The notes: generated by a model not told the origin, from the sequence alone. DNA of 64,000 bases from Ophiura sarsii (GCA_035610835.1 CM069449.1:44350768-44414767), one strand, 5' to 3'; shown: positions 46,561 to 57,880, counted from the stretch's first letter. Numbers and translations are program-made.

Positions 46561-47197
46561 TACGCGGAATAGTTCACACTTTCATTGATAAAAATAAGAA
46601 TGTTTGCAAGTTTATTATAATCTTTAACACTTTACTTACAGTTTTGTTTTGTATTGTTTTATAATAAATATTTTATGTTTCACTTTGTGTTTATTAATTA
46701 TTAACTAATAACAACAACAAACAAAGACACAGTTCCATAAACCGTCCCAAATCCTTTAAAATCCGTCCTAAAAAGAGGAGGATAAACACCAAAAGCATCA
46801 AAACGCAATTACATACAGGCTTTGGCCTACAGGTTTATCATGAAATCAAAATATATAAATAAATGGATAATATTAAAGCGCATAGCATACCAAATCCAAA
46901 AATCTTATAATAATCATTAATAAAGCAACATTAAACAATTATAGATATTACATTGATTTGTTAATGCAAATGAATAAACGTTTCACAAACAATTAAAATA
47001 TACCATATCAACGTTAATTACTAAACGTTTAATAAACGCTTTACTCGATAATGGTTTGACAAACGTTTGAAAATAAACGTTTGACAGACGTCTGACTCGG
47101 TACAGATTTATAAACGGTTTGAAAATTAACGTTTGACAAACATTTTCTAAACGTTTATCAAACGTTTGGCGAAAGCGGCTATGTAAGGTCATCAGAA

Positions 47198-47660
47198 AAG
47201 TGTTTATTATCAGTTCCACGAACAACATCCTCTTACGGTGATCGTGCTTTTTCAACCGTTGCTCCAAAACTTTGGAACTCTTTACCCATAGATGTTCGTC
47301 AGTCAAATTCTCTCCATCGGTTTAAATCAGGACTCAAAACATTCTTACTCAATTCTGCTTATGACTGCTAATATCAACTGTTTTGATTATTACATTTTGT
47401 TTGCCATGCTATTGTTATTGTTGTTTTTTTAATATTCAATTTGTAATTTAATTTGTTTTTAGTCATATATTTTTAGCATGGAACAATTTTTTGTTTTGGA
47501 TTTTGTTCAGCGCAAGTTTGTTACATATCATATTATTTTTTTCTGTGATTTTCACTGTACTGTATTGTTTTTCTTGTTGTTCATTGCGCCTTGGATTAGA
47601 ACTTGTTTCTAGATAAATGGCGCATTATAAATGCTTATTTATTATTATTATTATTATTAC
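47198..47660 (+). pseudogene. LINE 3' end with (ATT)n tail
   Basis: From about 47212 a plus frame reads VPRTTSSYGDRAFSTVAPKL, then WNSLPIDVRQSNSLHRFKSG and LKTFLLNSAYDC followed by a stop at 47371-47373. The GDRAFS-APKLWNSLP-(S)LHRFK-LKTFL pattern is the usual C-terminus of CR1/L2-like non-LTR elements. The 3' untranslated part ends CGCATTATAAATGC and an ATT microsatellite at 47636-47660, which is the normal tail type for such elements. The rest of the element is absent, so this is a short 5'-truncated copy. It adjoins the AAACGTTT element on the left and fold-back C on the right. Confidence 0.8.
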
Positions 47661-47869
47661 ATAACAATGGAATATTCTCTTGTATATATATACCGTTAAA
47701 CTTCATCTATAAGCACCCATTGACTAATAGTTAATAAGCAGAGAATAGATAAAAAGGTATGAGCGCCCTCTTTTCTCTAGAGCGCCCTCTAGAGAAATTA
47801 GCACGAATTTGTTTAGTGTATTCGATATTCAATACTATAAAGCTGTATTACTATCTAAATAATTTCATG

Positions 47870-47955
47870 GACAGACGAATTGCTCAGTTGGTAAAGCGCC
47901 CGGTAAAGCGTCAACTTCAGTATCACGAGGTTGGTGGATCAATTCTCAACTACAC
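47870..47955 (+). promoter_or_regulatory. tRNA-like module 1, left arm of C
   Basis: TTGCTCAGTTGG (47880-47891) matches 11 of 12 positions of the A-box consensus TRGCNNAGYNGG. GATCAATTC (47937-47945) matches the B-box consensus GWTCRANNC fully. The spacing of 45 nt is normal for a tRNA. The acceptor and anticodon stems do not pair convincingly, so this is a promoter-like tRNA relic rather than a tRNA gene. Confidence 0.6.
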
Positions 47956-48435
47956 CTTTTGCAATTTCTTTTGAAATCCAAGTGATATAGAAATTAATGC
48001 AAACATGAATGTAAAATTATTACTCAATAATACTAGCTTTATTGTTATTTTTCAAAAAACAAGCGCATAATTAATTTGATTGTATAAAGTAATGATCTTA
48101 ATAGTCCAACCTTTTTATAAGCTAAAACACATTTATACTACAAATTAACCACAGCAAAATGTATTCATTGGCTTATTTTAAATGTTTCACACAGTAATCT
48201 TAAACGTTTCCTTCATCATGATTTAAGGGCAAATTATGATGATGCATATTAGGTTGGTAGATCAAGTTAAGCAACAAAATGAAAGTAACTATGCAAACCA
48301 CTATAATCCTGGTCTCACAGGATTATAATTGAATGGCTATTAAATCAATTTATTTTCAATAAGATAGAGGGCCGTCCATTTATACCGACCCATCAATCAT
48401 ACATGTAGTTATAAAACAGTATCTGACATAGCACT

Positions 48436-48515
48436 CCCGTTTAGATCAATTGGTAAAGCCGACAGTTTGGGATCGCAGGTTCCAGATGACAATTCCTGGT
48501 TCGAATCTCACTTCA
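48436..48515 (+). promoter_or_regulatory. tRNA-like module 2, left arm of C
   Basis: TAGATCAATTGG (48442-48453) matches 10 of 12 A-box positions and GTTCGAATC (48499-48507) is a perfect B box, 45 nt apart. It has the same orientation as module 1 and points toward the loop. Confidence 0.6.
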
Positions 48516-49539
48516 AGACTTCTTCTTTTGGAAAGGTCATAATTTTCAAATTCTTGACAGTGTTTTATTTTTTATCATGAATGAACAAGGAATCTATCTT
48601 TTACGTTGGTTTTTTTATATATATTTTTTTTAAATGAAACAAAATTTAATCAAACTGGACACGCAAGCCATGGCCAGTCAATAACGTTTTGACTGTTTGC
48701 CTGTTGTTCTCATTGATTCGAAACGCGATATTACACGTTTGTGCCATACCTATTCTTGGAGAAACACAAAGCACAAAACAAATAAAACAAAACTGAGTGG
48801 AAAATAATAAAAGAAATCACGCGAAGGACTTATTTACGGCACCATCCATCTTTTTAAGTCTGTTTAAGTTTTTCGGAACTATAATACACACGTTTGACGG
48901 ATTGTCTTTAAATTGCACGCCTAATGAACATTTCATAGTTTGAGCAGCTCACGTGGTATTGAAGGTCATGCATTATATTCATGTAAATGGTAGTATAGTG
49001 GCCACGTGTTATTGATTTATAACGGATTAGTTTTAGAATTACGAAACTGTGTCTATATCACTAAGGAAGTCCTCTGCCCCAAATTCGATAGACATGCTAC
49101 ATGCTTGTATCGATCGATCAACTGTGAACCATATACATGTACATGTACATGTATGTGTCTCTATAAACTCAATTAGGAATTGTCATCTAGAACCAACAAT
49201 GGCCAACTACTAACAAAAACCACAACTTAACAAAATACCATAAGTAGCTGAACTGAAAAGCAGTGAATTGTAATCAACGTATTGTCTCATTGTACTCCAT
49301 CCATGCATGTCTTCACAAAAATACTAAGTCGTTGAGGTTGATTTAAATGTTTGTACTATTTATAAACGATTGTGATAACATTAAAATTAAAATAAAAAAT
49401 AGTAGAAAGAGAGGGGAAAAAGAGGGAAAACCCACATTAAAGACGAAGATAGATTCACTATTTATTCATGGTAAAAACAAAGATAAGAATTTGATATACA
49501 CCGTAAATATTTATAAACTTTCCAAAAGAAGAAGTCTTG

Positions 49540-49615
49540 AAGTGAGATTCGAACCAGGAATTGTCAACTGGAACCTGCGATCCCAAACTGTCGGCTTTAC
49601 CAATTGATCTAAACG
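49540..49615 (-). promoter_or_regulatory. tRNA-like module 2, right arm of C
   Basis: Mirror image of the 48436 module. The inverse A box is at 49600-49611 and the inverse B box GATTCGAAC at 49546-49554. It faces the loop from the opposite side. Confidence 0.6.
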
Positions 49616-50094
49616 GGAGTGCTATGTCAGATACTGTTTTATAACTACATGATTGATGGGTCGGTATAAATGGACGGCCCTCTATCTTATTGAAAATAAA
49701 TTGATTTAATAGCCATTCAATTATAATCCTGTGAGACCAGGATTATAGTGGTTTGCATAGTTACTTTCATTTTGTTGCTTAACTTGATCTACCAACCTAA
49801 TATGCATCATCATAATTTGCCCTTAAATCATGATGAAGGAAACGTTTAAGATTACTGTGTGAAACATTTAAAATAAGCCAATGAATACATTTTGCTGTGG
49901 TTAATTTGTAGTATAAATGTGTTTTAGCTTATAAAAAGGTTGGACTATTAAGATCATTACTTTATACAATCAAATTAATTATGCGCTTGTTTTTTGAAAA
50001 ATAACAATAAAGCTAGTATTATTGAGTAATAATTTTACATTCATGTTTGCATTAATTTCTATATCACTTGGATTTCAAAAGAAATTGCAAAAGG

Positions 50095-50180
50095 TGTAGT
50101 TGAGAATTGATCCACCAACCTCGTGATACTGAAGTTGACGCTTTACCGGGCGCTTTACCAACTGAGCAATTCGTCTGTCC
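50095..50180 (-). promoter_or_regulatory. tRNA-like module 1, right arm of C
   Basis: Mirror image of the 47870 module. CCAACTGAGCAA at 50159-50170 is the inverse A box and GAATTGATC at 50104-50112 the inverse B box. Confidence 0.6.
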
Positions 50181-50369
50181 ATGAAATTATTTAGATAGTA
50201 ATACAGCTTTATAGTATTGAATATCGAATACACTAAACAAATTCGTGCTAATTTCTCTAGAGGGCGCTCTAGAGAAAAGAGGGCGCTCATACCTTTTTAT
50301 CTATTCTCTGCTTATTAACTATTAGTCAATGGGTGCTTATAGATGAAGTTTAACGGTATATTGTTTATT

Positions 50370-50700
50370 TGTTGGGTTGTTGGGGTGGTTGGATATAGTT
50401 ATTTAAACAGGTTGTTAACCCTCAGTTGAAATGCTATAGTTCACCATCAGTTGAACTGCTATTTAAACCATCAGTTTAACTGCTAATTAACCGTTAGTTC
50501 AAACAGTTAAATTGTTACTTAACAATCACTTGAACGCTAGTTAACCACCAGATGTACTGTTAGTAAGCCATCAGTTTAATTGTTGGTTAGCCATCAACTG
50601 AACTGTTACTTAATCGTCAGGTGAAATGCTAATTAACCGTTAGTTGAACGGCAAGTTAATCGACAGTTGAACTGCTAATTAATCATTGGTACTACGATAA
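50370..50700. repeat. 23-bp minisatellite, about 11 diverged units
   Basis: The consensus is close to TTAACCATCAGTTGAACTGC followed by TAG. Units are recognisable from about 50417 to 50690, with occasional length changes such as a longer unit near 50490-50520. A related stray unit lies near 50800. It starts just outside the right end of fold-back C. Confidence 0.75.
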
Positions 50701-51348
50701 GAAGAAATGTGTCATTTAGGCCTAATCGATTTAGTATATTTTGTAATCGCTGCGTAAACATGTGTAAACCAAGTTATATTGTTAAAGACAATAGCAAACG
50801 TTGATTAGCCGTCAGTTAAACCGGGTTAAATTGTCGGAGACCGTTTAGCAGACGACAAGAAACCGTTAGACGTTATATAAGAATGCCAAAGCACGATAGA
50901 TCAACAAGCGTGGTAAATTATAGCCAATTTTGCCGCCAATTTTTTATGCTACTGCTAACTAGAAGGCATTTGACGACTTCTCTGAATGATGATAAGGATA
51001 CATAGGGCTCATAATACGTGACTTTTGAGCTCGATGTTGACTCTCGCGCCAATTTATGATGTTGATAAACGCTAATAAAACTGCCTGGCAATATGGTCTT
51101 CATCCGCCTGAAAACCGGTTATAGTAGAGTAGGACAGTACGGTAGGACAGTACGGTAGTACATGTCACCTTTCCTGATGTCATGCATACAAACCAGTCAG
51201 TGGAAAATTAAAATGAAATCGTAAATAATTTCACATTCCAAAATAAAAACTATAAAGAAACAATAATGAATAATTATACGGAATGATAAACAATATCGAA
51301 AACTACTAAATAAATGTATATAATATAAACGATTAAAATAAAATGTCA

Positions 51349-51423
51349 AGCCGTGACAGGATTCGAACCCACGACCTCCGGTTTACTGGTCCGATACTCT
51401 ACCGCTGAGCCAACTGTGCGCTA
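51349..51423 (-). tRNA. tRNA-like pseudogene (threonine-AGT-like)
   Basis: On the minus strand the segment contains TGGCTCAGCGGTAGAGT (A-box and D-arm), TCGG-ACCAGTAAA-CCGG (anticodon arm; AGT if the loop is CCAGTAA) and GTGGGTTCGAATCC (B box and T loop). The 3' acceptor strand CACGGCT does not pair with the 5' side GCACAGT, position 33 is C instead of T, and the T stem needs three G-U pairs. I therefore regard it as a tRNA-derived relic, possibly a SINE head, rather than a functional tRNA. No terminator run follows closely. Confidence 0.55.
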
Positions 51424-52034
51424 TATAAATGTCGTAACAAACAAAAATAATATCGTTCAACATACCACTTTCCTCCAAATCAGAGGTTTAAAATGCTTTT
51501 ATTTCTTAATCTTTGCGGTTTTAAGATTGTGTTCTCGCTCAAAAGTTGTTTATTTACTGTTAAAGAATGTAATTCTGATTGAAATGTAACGAATAACACT
51601 AATTTTTGAAACAATTCTAGATACATTACATTTCGTTCGTACAGCATTTTGTCGATTAATGTTCACGTCATTCACGACTTAATATTGCATCATGGGCTTT
51701 TTGCACGCGAGGACTCGGGTTCGTAGCGAGTCATGTGATTTTTGTCCAGGACAAACACTTGAGAGGAACACGCCCCTTTAAAACCCAAAATATATCTCAG
51801 CCGTATGTTAAAATGGGTAGCAGCATCGAAGGTTTTAAAATAGGAATCATACGAGTCTACGACATTTAACCGACAGCATTCATTGGGGTTTTTTTCAGAA
51901 TGTTATTAGTGTTTTGGACTAAGCTTGAACTGCAAGTAGAAATAGACAACTTAGGTACAGGTACAAATTACCAAGAGTCTATGACCCGATTCTGACGTCA
52001 CACCTCCAAAAGGTCAAGTCGAGTCATTAGTCTG

Positions 52035-52062
52035 CTGATGAAAGGTGTAGCAACACCTGAAA
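52035..52062 (+). ncRNA. Hammerhead-ribozyme-like core (weak)
   Basis: CTGATGA is followed by one unpaired A, a six-base stem AGGTGT-AGCA-ACACCT, and then GAAA. This is the order of the conserved hammerhead core (CUGANGA, stem II, GAAA). The extra A, the missing clear stem III and no evident cleavage triplet weaken it. It may be a decayed retroelement ribozyme or coincidence. Confidence 0.3.
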
Positions 52063-53284
52063 ATTCCAGGTAAATATTTCTTGTGTTGAGATCGAAAGTT
52101 TAACTTCATATTAGGAGAGTATTATTAGATTTATTGCTAGTAAGTAAAGACGTAAATTCGCAGAATAGCAACATTTATTTAATTTGTCTTTCTTTTTGTT
52201 GTCACGTTTCGCTTTTCAAGGGATAGTGTGCCATCGGGTATGCGTATAGGGGACATGCAATATTCTCCAGATCTTTGAAGCCACCTCCTTGAGTGACTGA
52301 TTGAAAATTCACAGATAGTATGGGCGATATATGAAGATGGGTTTAGATCATGTTTAATGTACTTTATATATGGATATGCAACAGTAAATATTATACATGC
52401 AGTAGTTGTCTTAAGATGCTAGGTGCATATTGCATTTGATGGGTGCTATATTGTAGTGTGCTTAGGGACATTCCGAAATATGATTAAAACCATAAGTTGT
52501 GGTTGAAATGACCGTAAAATGGCGCATATAGCTAACTTGGGACATTGGTGGTTTGGATTTGCGATCAATATTATCATTTATAGAATGCTTCAACTTAAAT
52601 CATTATCACGGGTATTCATTTGGTAGAGTTATTAGTTTATGAATTTGCAAATTACAAAGTACACCATTTCTTATTTTATCTAAAGACACTCGTCTACTTG
52701 TAGGACCCGAACGCCGTAATATTTGCGAATTCAAAGATACTCGCTGGCTACAGAAATCTGTGTAATGGCTAAAAACAAAAATGCAGTTTTGCCTTTTTTC
52801 TGAAATGTATTGGAGTTATTGATTATTATGACAAATGGTGGTATGTTTTAAAACATTTTGGCGTAAAATGTTTTACGTCACAGGCGTGTTTGAATGTTTC
52901 ATCTCGACAAAGTGCTAAGTCATTTGTTGGGGCAAGTGGTCCGAAGGGGTATGGGGCAACTGGTCCGACTGCAAAAACTTAATCAAAATTGTAAAATTCA
53001 TTTTGAAAATTAGTTGTTAGTGTCAATAAAACATGACTCGGTATTGAAATTTGAATAGAATATGAAATAATTCACATTCTTTCTAGTTCTTAGACATTTT
53101 GGGGCATTTTGGGTCTAATACCACTATTTCTGCTATTGAAGGATTACAATATGACATGAAATTAGTCGGGTATCTATAGAGGGTTAGTGTGCACCACCCC
53201 CCCCCCCCCAGGACTCCCCCAAACCAACTTTTTTTACTTCCTATTATGATCCTAAGACATAATCAGGATGTTAACAAAAATATT

Positions 53285-54236
53285 TTCATAATGCTAAGGG
53301 GTTATGCAAGATGGCGTCCAAAATGGCCGCCATAACTGGTCAAATCTCATAAAATGACATATAGCAATCAAATTGTATAGTGAAAGTATAGTTTTAATAG
53401 TGGGATGAATGTATTAGACCACTAGACACTCATATCCAGAACTTTTGCTTTGTTAACACACCTAAATCCAAGATGGCCGCCAAAATGGCCGCCAAAATTG
53501 GTAAAATTCCATATATTGGCATATATAAACCAACATGTATGATCAGAGTATAGTTTTAACAATGGGATGTAAGTGTTAGACCACTAGAAACTCAAATCTA
53601 GTATTTTTGCTTTGTAAACATACCTTAAAACCAAAATGGCCACCAAATTAATGGCCAAAAATGGTCAAAAGTGGTCAAAATTCCATAAAATAGCATAATA
53701 TCAACCGAAATGTATGATAAAAATATAATTTTAATGATGGGATGTATGTATTAGACCACAAGTAACTCATATCCAGTATCTATGCTCTGTTATCATAGTT
53801 CAAAATCCAAAATGGCTGCTAAAATGGCCCCCAAAATGGTTCCTAAAGTGGTTGCAAAATTGTCAAATTCCATGAAATGGGATAATATCAACCTATTATG
53901 TATGATGAAAATATAGTTTTAATGATGGGATGTATGTATTAGACCACTAGTAACTCATATCTAGTATTTTGGCTTTGTTAACATACTTAGAAATCCAAAA
54001 TGGCCCCAAAATGGGTCCCAAAATGACTGAACAAATTGTAGAAATTCCATAAAATGGTATAATATCAACCAAAATGTACGATGAAAGTATAGTTTTAACA
54101 TTAGGATGTATGTATTAGACCACTAGAAACTTATATCCAGTATATTTGCATTGTAATAACATACTTTAAATGCAAGATGGCCACCAAAATGGCCGCTGTA
54201 AATATACAAATAGTCTACATGAGTGTATGATAATCC
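53285..54236. repeat. Left satellite arm of D (five ~175-bp units)
   Basis: Each unit contains AAGATGGCCGCCAAAATGGC-type words, CCATAAAATNGCATAATATC, and GTATTAGACCACTAG. The last word lies at about 53418, 53575, 53752, 53938 and 54114, giving periods of 157-186 bp. The innermost segment TAGTCTACATGAGTGTATGA (54212) is mirrored at 54672. Confidence 0.8.
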
Positions 54237-54671
54237 ACAATAGATATTGTAAGAGTGTATATTACATCACATTCACCAAATAGTAGTATGTTCGAAACTG
54301 CTAAGCTATTGCTTTTAGATATAAGGCCCACATCTGTGACAATTTTGACTCTGTATCACTTTCCAAAATGGCTTCCAGAGTGGTTAAGTTGATGTTAAAT
54401 GACCTAAAACAATTGTTTTGTATTGTAAATGACCATACTATGTAATACCAATACCCCCAAATCTAATAAGACAGCATTCAATATATGTCTAGGGGCTGTA
54501 GATCTAGTTTGAGTATTTTAAAATATCCAAGATGGCTGCAGAAGGTTAAAATAACTGAAAAACAGTATTAGATTTATTGTTAGTGTTACATTAGATATGA
54601 ACAAAAGATTATATCTGTAGATTTTAATCAATTGGTGGCCACATGTGGTAATTATTTAGACCATTTGGAGG

Positions 54672-55420
54672 TTATCATACACTCATGTAGACTATTTTTA
54701 CAGCGGCCATTTTGGTGGCCATCTTGGTTTTAAAGTATGTTATTACAATACAAATATACTGGATATGAGTTACTAGTGGTCTAATACATACACCCAAATG
54801 TTGAAACTATACTTTCATCATACATTTTATTTGATATTATCCCATTTTATGGAATTCCAACAATTTGTTCAGTCATTTTGGGACCCATTTTGGGGGCCAT
54901 TTTGGATTTATAAGTATGTTAACAAAGCACAAATACTAAATGAGTGTTACTAGTGGTTTAATACATACATCCCATCATTAAAACTATATTTTCATAATAC
55001 ATTTAGGTTGATATTATCCCATTTTATGGAATTTGACAATTTTTGCAGCCACTTCGGGAACCATTTTGGGGGCCATTTTGGCAACAATTTTGGATTTTGA
55101 ACTATGTTAACAGAGCAAAAATACTGGATATGAGTTACTAGTGGTCTAACACATACATTCCATCGTTAAAACTATATTTTCATCATACATTTCGGTTGAT
55201 ATTATGCTATTTTATGGAATTTTGACCACTTTTGACCATTTTTGGCCATTAATTTGGCGGCCATTTTGGTTTTAAAGTATGTTAACAAAGCAAAAATACT
55301 AGATATGAGTTTCTAGTGGTCTAACACATACATCCCGTTGTTAAAACTATACTCTGATCATACATGTTGGTTTATATATGCCAATATATAGAATTTTACT
55401 AATTTTGGCGGCCATTTTGA
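54672..55420. repeat. Right satellite arm of D (four inverted units)
   Basis: Inverse of the left arm: ACTAGTGGTCTAATACATAC-type words occur near 54772, 54947, 55136 and 55315. The loop between the arms is about 435 bp (54237-54671) and contains one further diverged AAGATGGCTGCA word. Confidence 0.8.
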
Positions 55421-55513
55421 TATGTCATATTGTAACATGAAAAGCTGGCTAGAATCAAGAAGATTTATTATAAGTACAAAATGATGATTATATGAAGTAA
55501 ATAAAATCATTAA

Positions 55514-55923
55514 AGGAGGTGTCCCGCAAGCATAAAAGTGTGCATTATATGTTAGGAAAATAACTATCAAGCCCAACTTTTGTAATTATATAGAACAAAA
55601 CACCCCACTTATGACAAAAACAAATAAAAACCGCAATCTCTCAGCATGCACTGTTTAAAATTCGCGGGTATCGAAAGTCCCAGTGTCGATGATGTCATAG
55701 TTATACAATGCACATGCGCAAATTTTAGCACAATACCCATGACGTCATCGACACCGGGACTTTCGATCGCCGCGAATTTTAAAAAGTGCATGTTGAGCGA
55801 TGGCAGTTTTTATTCTTTTTTGTGACTAGTATGGTGTTTTGTTCTATATAATTACGTAATTTCGGCTCGATAATTATTTTTCTAACAAATAATGCTCAAT
55901 GTTGTGCTTGCGGGACACTTCCT
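55514..55923. mobile_element. 410-bp MITE with TTAA target duplication
   Basis: AGGAGGTGTCCCGCAAGCA on the left is mirrored by TGCTTGCGGGACACTTCCT on the right with one mismatch, and TTAA flanks both ends (55510-55513, 55924-55927). A second palindrome lies inside (GAAAGTCCCAGTGTCGATGA and its inverse). TTAA suggests a piggyBac-type source. The sequence is unrelated to the CACTTTCCACGCGGC family. Confidence 0.8.
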
Positions 55924-56456
55924 TTAAAGAAAGGGGTATATATAGACAAATGTATGGGGCATCTGAATATCAAAACCATGTAACCATTTAACTAGGTTCA
56001 TACCGTTTTATCTAATAAAATAATGTGCAGTCGAAAATTTCGCTTGCTTTGTACACCATTAGTATACTGCTATTTACACGTTAACCACGAAAACTTTACA
56101 AAACATGGGTTTCATGAGACATGTATCCTTGTTACATGTTAAATAATATGGAAATGTGTTTGTAAAGAAAATACTGCCTAGTTTCCGTGTTGTCATTCAC
56201 TGATTTCTGTGTATTCTAACCGTTGGAACATATAGGACCAGTTGCCCCAACGATGGGGTAACTGGTCCGTGCCAAGTAAAGTTTTCAGTTAGTGGTAATT
56301 GGCCTTTTCTTTAGATATTTTTTAACATTGATTATATGTTATATGTAAACAGATACATGGGTGATATTTTCATAACAATTCCATAAATATTTACACGAGC
56401 TTTCATCTTTTATATCATGAAATATGTTTAACCGGACCAGTTGCCCCATCCTCCCC

Positions 56457-57540
56457 TCATTATTTTGCTAGGTGGGCTAGGGGGTCAAAAAACAATAAGA
56501 AACAAAAGAAATGAACGCTTCAATGTTGCTTCATTTTTAACAATAAAATTGTCATATCTAGAAAACCGTACCTCCGATCAATCTCAAATTTAAGATTATT
56601 GTGGAGCTCAGCAAGCTCTATTAAAATATTAAATAGAAATTAGCCATAGGAACAACCTTTTAAGTTTTAACACATCTACAAGTGCTCCGGGGGCAACATG
56701 CGTAAAACCTTTGTATAATAAAATAATTAACTTTTGTGTTGGCGGCAGTAATGGACTATGCTATAGTTCAGTCAGTTCCAAATTGGCGAAACCTGTTTAC
56801 AGCAGCCAATTAATTCAGAAGAGCGTCGCGTGCAAAACGCTCGCATGGCGCAATGTGGCGCTCAATGTCGCAGTGTCATTAGTATGCGTGACGCTAGCGT
56901 ATGCCAAAACCGCGCTTATGTCACGAATAGAATATAGGACATAGCGCCCTCTCTCGGTAAGATCAGTCCATCCCGACTAGGCGCTAACGTAATTGCTGTA
57001 TTTGATTCAGATTGATTGGAGGATCCGGCCGATACGGTCGCATATGTAAAGATGGAGTAAATAAAGTATTGTTTGAGAATAATAACGAAGCGAGTTGCAG
57101 TGTGGTCTACCTCTGAGGCTAGTTTACCCCGTGACAAGATGAAGAAATACAAATCGTCACACTTATATGCTTGTATTACTTTTGCACGCGGATAGATAAA
57201 AACCGAATATTTCTCGCCAATTTGAAACTATTTCGTTTCCAGATCAGAGAGCTATACTACTGTGGCAAATGCGCTGATTAAACTGTGTTCTCGAATATAG
57301 GTCGATTATAACTTTTAGGAAAATGCGCTTCGAAGCCCTGTATACATACAAACACATTATATAGAGTCTCAATTTTTATGATAGCCTAAAGTAAGTAGAG
57401 TGACATGTTTTACACATAAGGAAATTATTTGACTTTAAACCACTGGGCTCCGTTGGTGAGAAATTACGGAAACAAGTTTGTGCCTTTTATTTCATTTAAG
57501 GTGCTCCCATTATTGACCCATCGCACTTCTTCTTCACTAG
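56457..57540. other. Gene-free stretch with a CpG islet
   Basis: Positions 56815-56930 are dense in GCGTC, GCGC and ACGC words. A 77-codon frame crosses the islet without any known domain. No element ends recognised. Confidence 0.45.
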
Positions 57541-57549
57541 CGGCACACG

Positions 57550-57735
57550 ACCAGTGGCGTAGCCGGCGTTCGCACCCGCCCCCCCCCCCCCCCCCCCCAT
57601 AAAAATATATATATATATATATTCGGTCTTTGTCGGGTGAGATTACATCAACCATGGACAAATTAGTGTAAATATTTTGTGGGCGCATTTTCTTAGTCGT
57701 TATCAGTTCACTATAATCCCCCCCCCCCCCAAGAC
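57550..57735. mobile_element. hAT-like head with homopolymer tracts
   Basis: CCAGTGGCGTAGCCGGCGTT at about 57551 resembles the CAGTGGCGTA terminus of the 9167 element. It is followed by a C run (57577-57598), a TA repeat (57607-57620) and another C run at 57719-57730. The opposite end and target duplication were not found. Confidence 0.4.
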
Positions 57736-57778
57736 ACTGGATTGGGCAACTGCATTTCATGCATGTAACGACACGACA

Positions 57779-57880
57779 GCAATAAAACTGCCAAGGGGAA
57801 TAAATAACCTGCCCCCTGTAACATCAGGAGAGCAATGAAACTGCCAAGGGGAATGAAGACCCCCCCCCCCTCTTGTAACA
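57779..57880. repeat. ~54-bp direct repeat
   Basis: GCAATAAAACTGCCAAGGGG is repeated as GCAATGAAACTGCCAAGGGG about 54 bp later. Both are followed by a C run and TGTAACAT. A third diverged unit (GCAAGGAAAGACC) follows near 57888. Confidence 0.6.

Larger units (their letters stand above)
43101..47179. mobile_element. ~4.1-kb TIR element with AAACGTTT-rich ends
   Basis: GCCGTTTTCGCCATACGTTT on the left mirrors AAACGTTTGGCGAAAGCGGC on the right with two mismatches. Within about 320 bp of the left end and 200 bp of the right end, AAACGTTT or one-mismatch forms recur more than a dozen times, usually as TAAACGTTTA or CAAACGTTTG. The interior is gene-free: a poly-G/poly-C patch (44409-44463) next to a CAGTGGCG hAT-like end at 44393, a CpG islet near 45260-45400, and a T/G-rich low-complexity tract (45540-46560). 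No target duplication is evident. Nested inserts probably account for much of its length. Confidence 0.6.
47688..50361. mobile_element. Fold-back element C with tRNA-like modules in both arms
   Basis: The arms 47688-48535 and 49518-50361 are almost identical inverted copies of about 845 bp around a 982-bp loop. The outermost bases are TACCGTTAAACTTCATCTAT and its inverse, with TA on both outer edges. A 71-codon frame is encoded identically in both arms but has no domain. Each arm contains two segments with Pol III A and B boxes, so the element may derive from tRNA-like SINE sequence. The high arm identity suggests recent formation or gene conversion. The loop has no recognisable gene. Confidence 0.85.
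50701..52945. other. Gene-free stretch with a tRNA-like sequence and a ribozyme candidate
   Basis: No protein gene seen. A short direct repeat GTAGGACAGTACG occurs near 51128. A tRNA-like sequence (51349-51423) and a hammerhead-like motif (52035-52062) are listed separately. Confidence 0.5.
52946..56456. mobile_element. 3.5-kb TIR element D with inverted satellite arms
   Basis: The left end GGGGTATGGGGCAACTGGTC pairs with the inverse of the right end GACCAGTTGCCCCATCCTCC. Extra GGGCAA-TGGTCCG words lie just outside the left end (52930) and inside the right end (56235-56270), as subterminal repeats. The interior holds inverted arrays of ~175-bp units and a nested MITE. No transposase was seen. 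The outer boundaries are uncertain by about 20 bp because of the repeated terminal words. Confidence 0.65.

Noticed and set aside
47759..47974. 71-codon ORF identical in both arms of fold-back C
   Set aside because: Identity follows from arm identity; it crosses a tRNA-like module and has no protein features.
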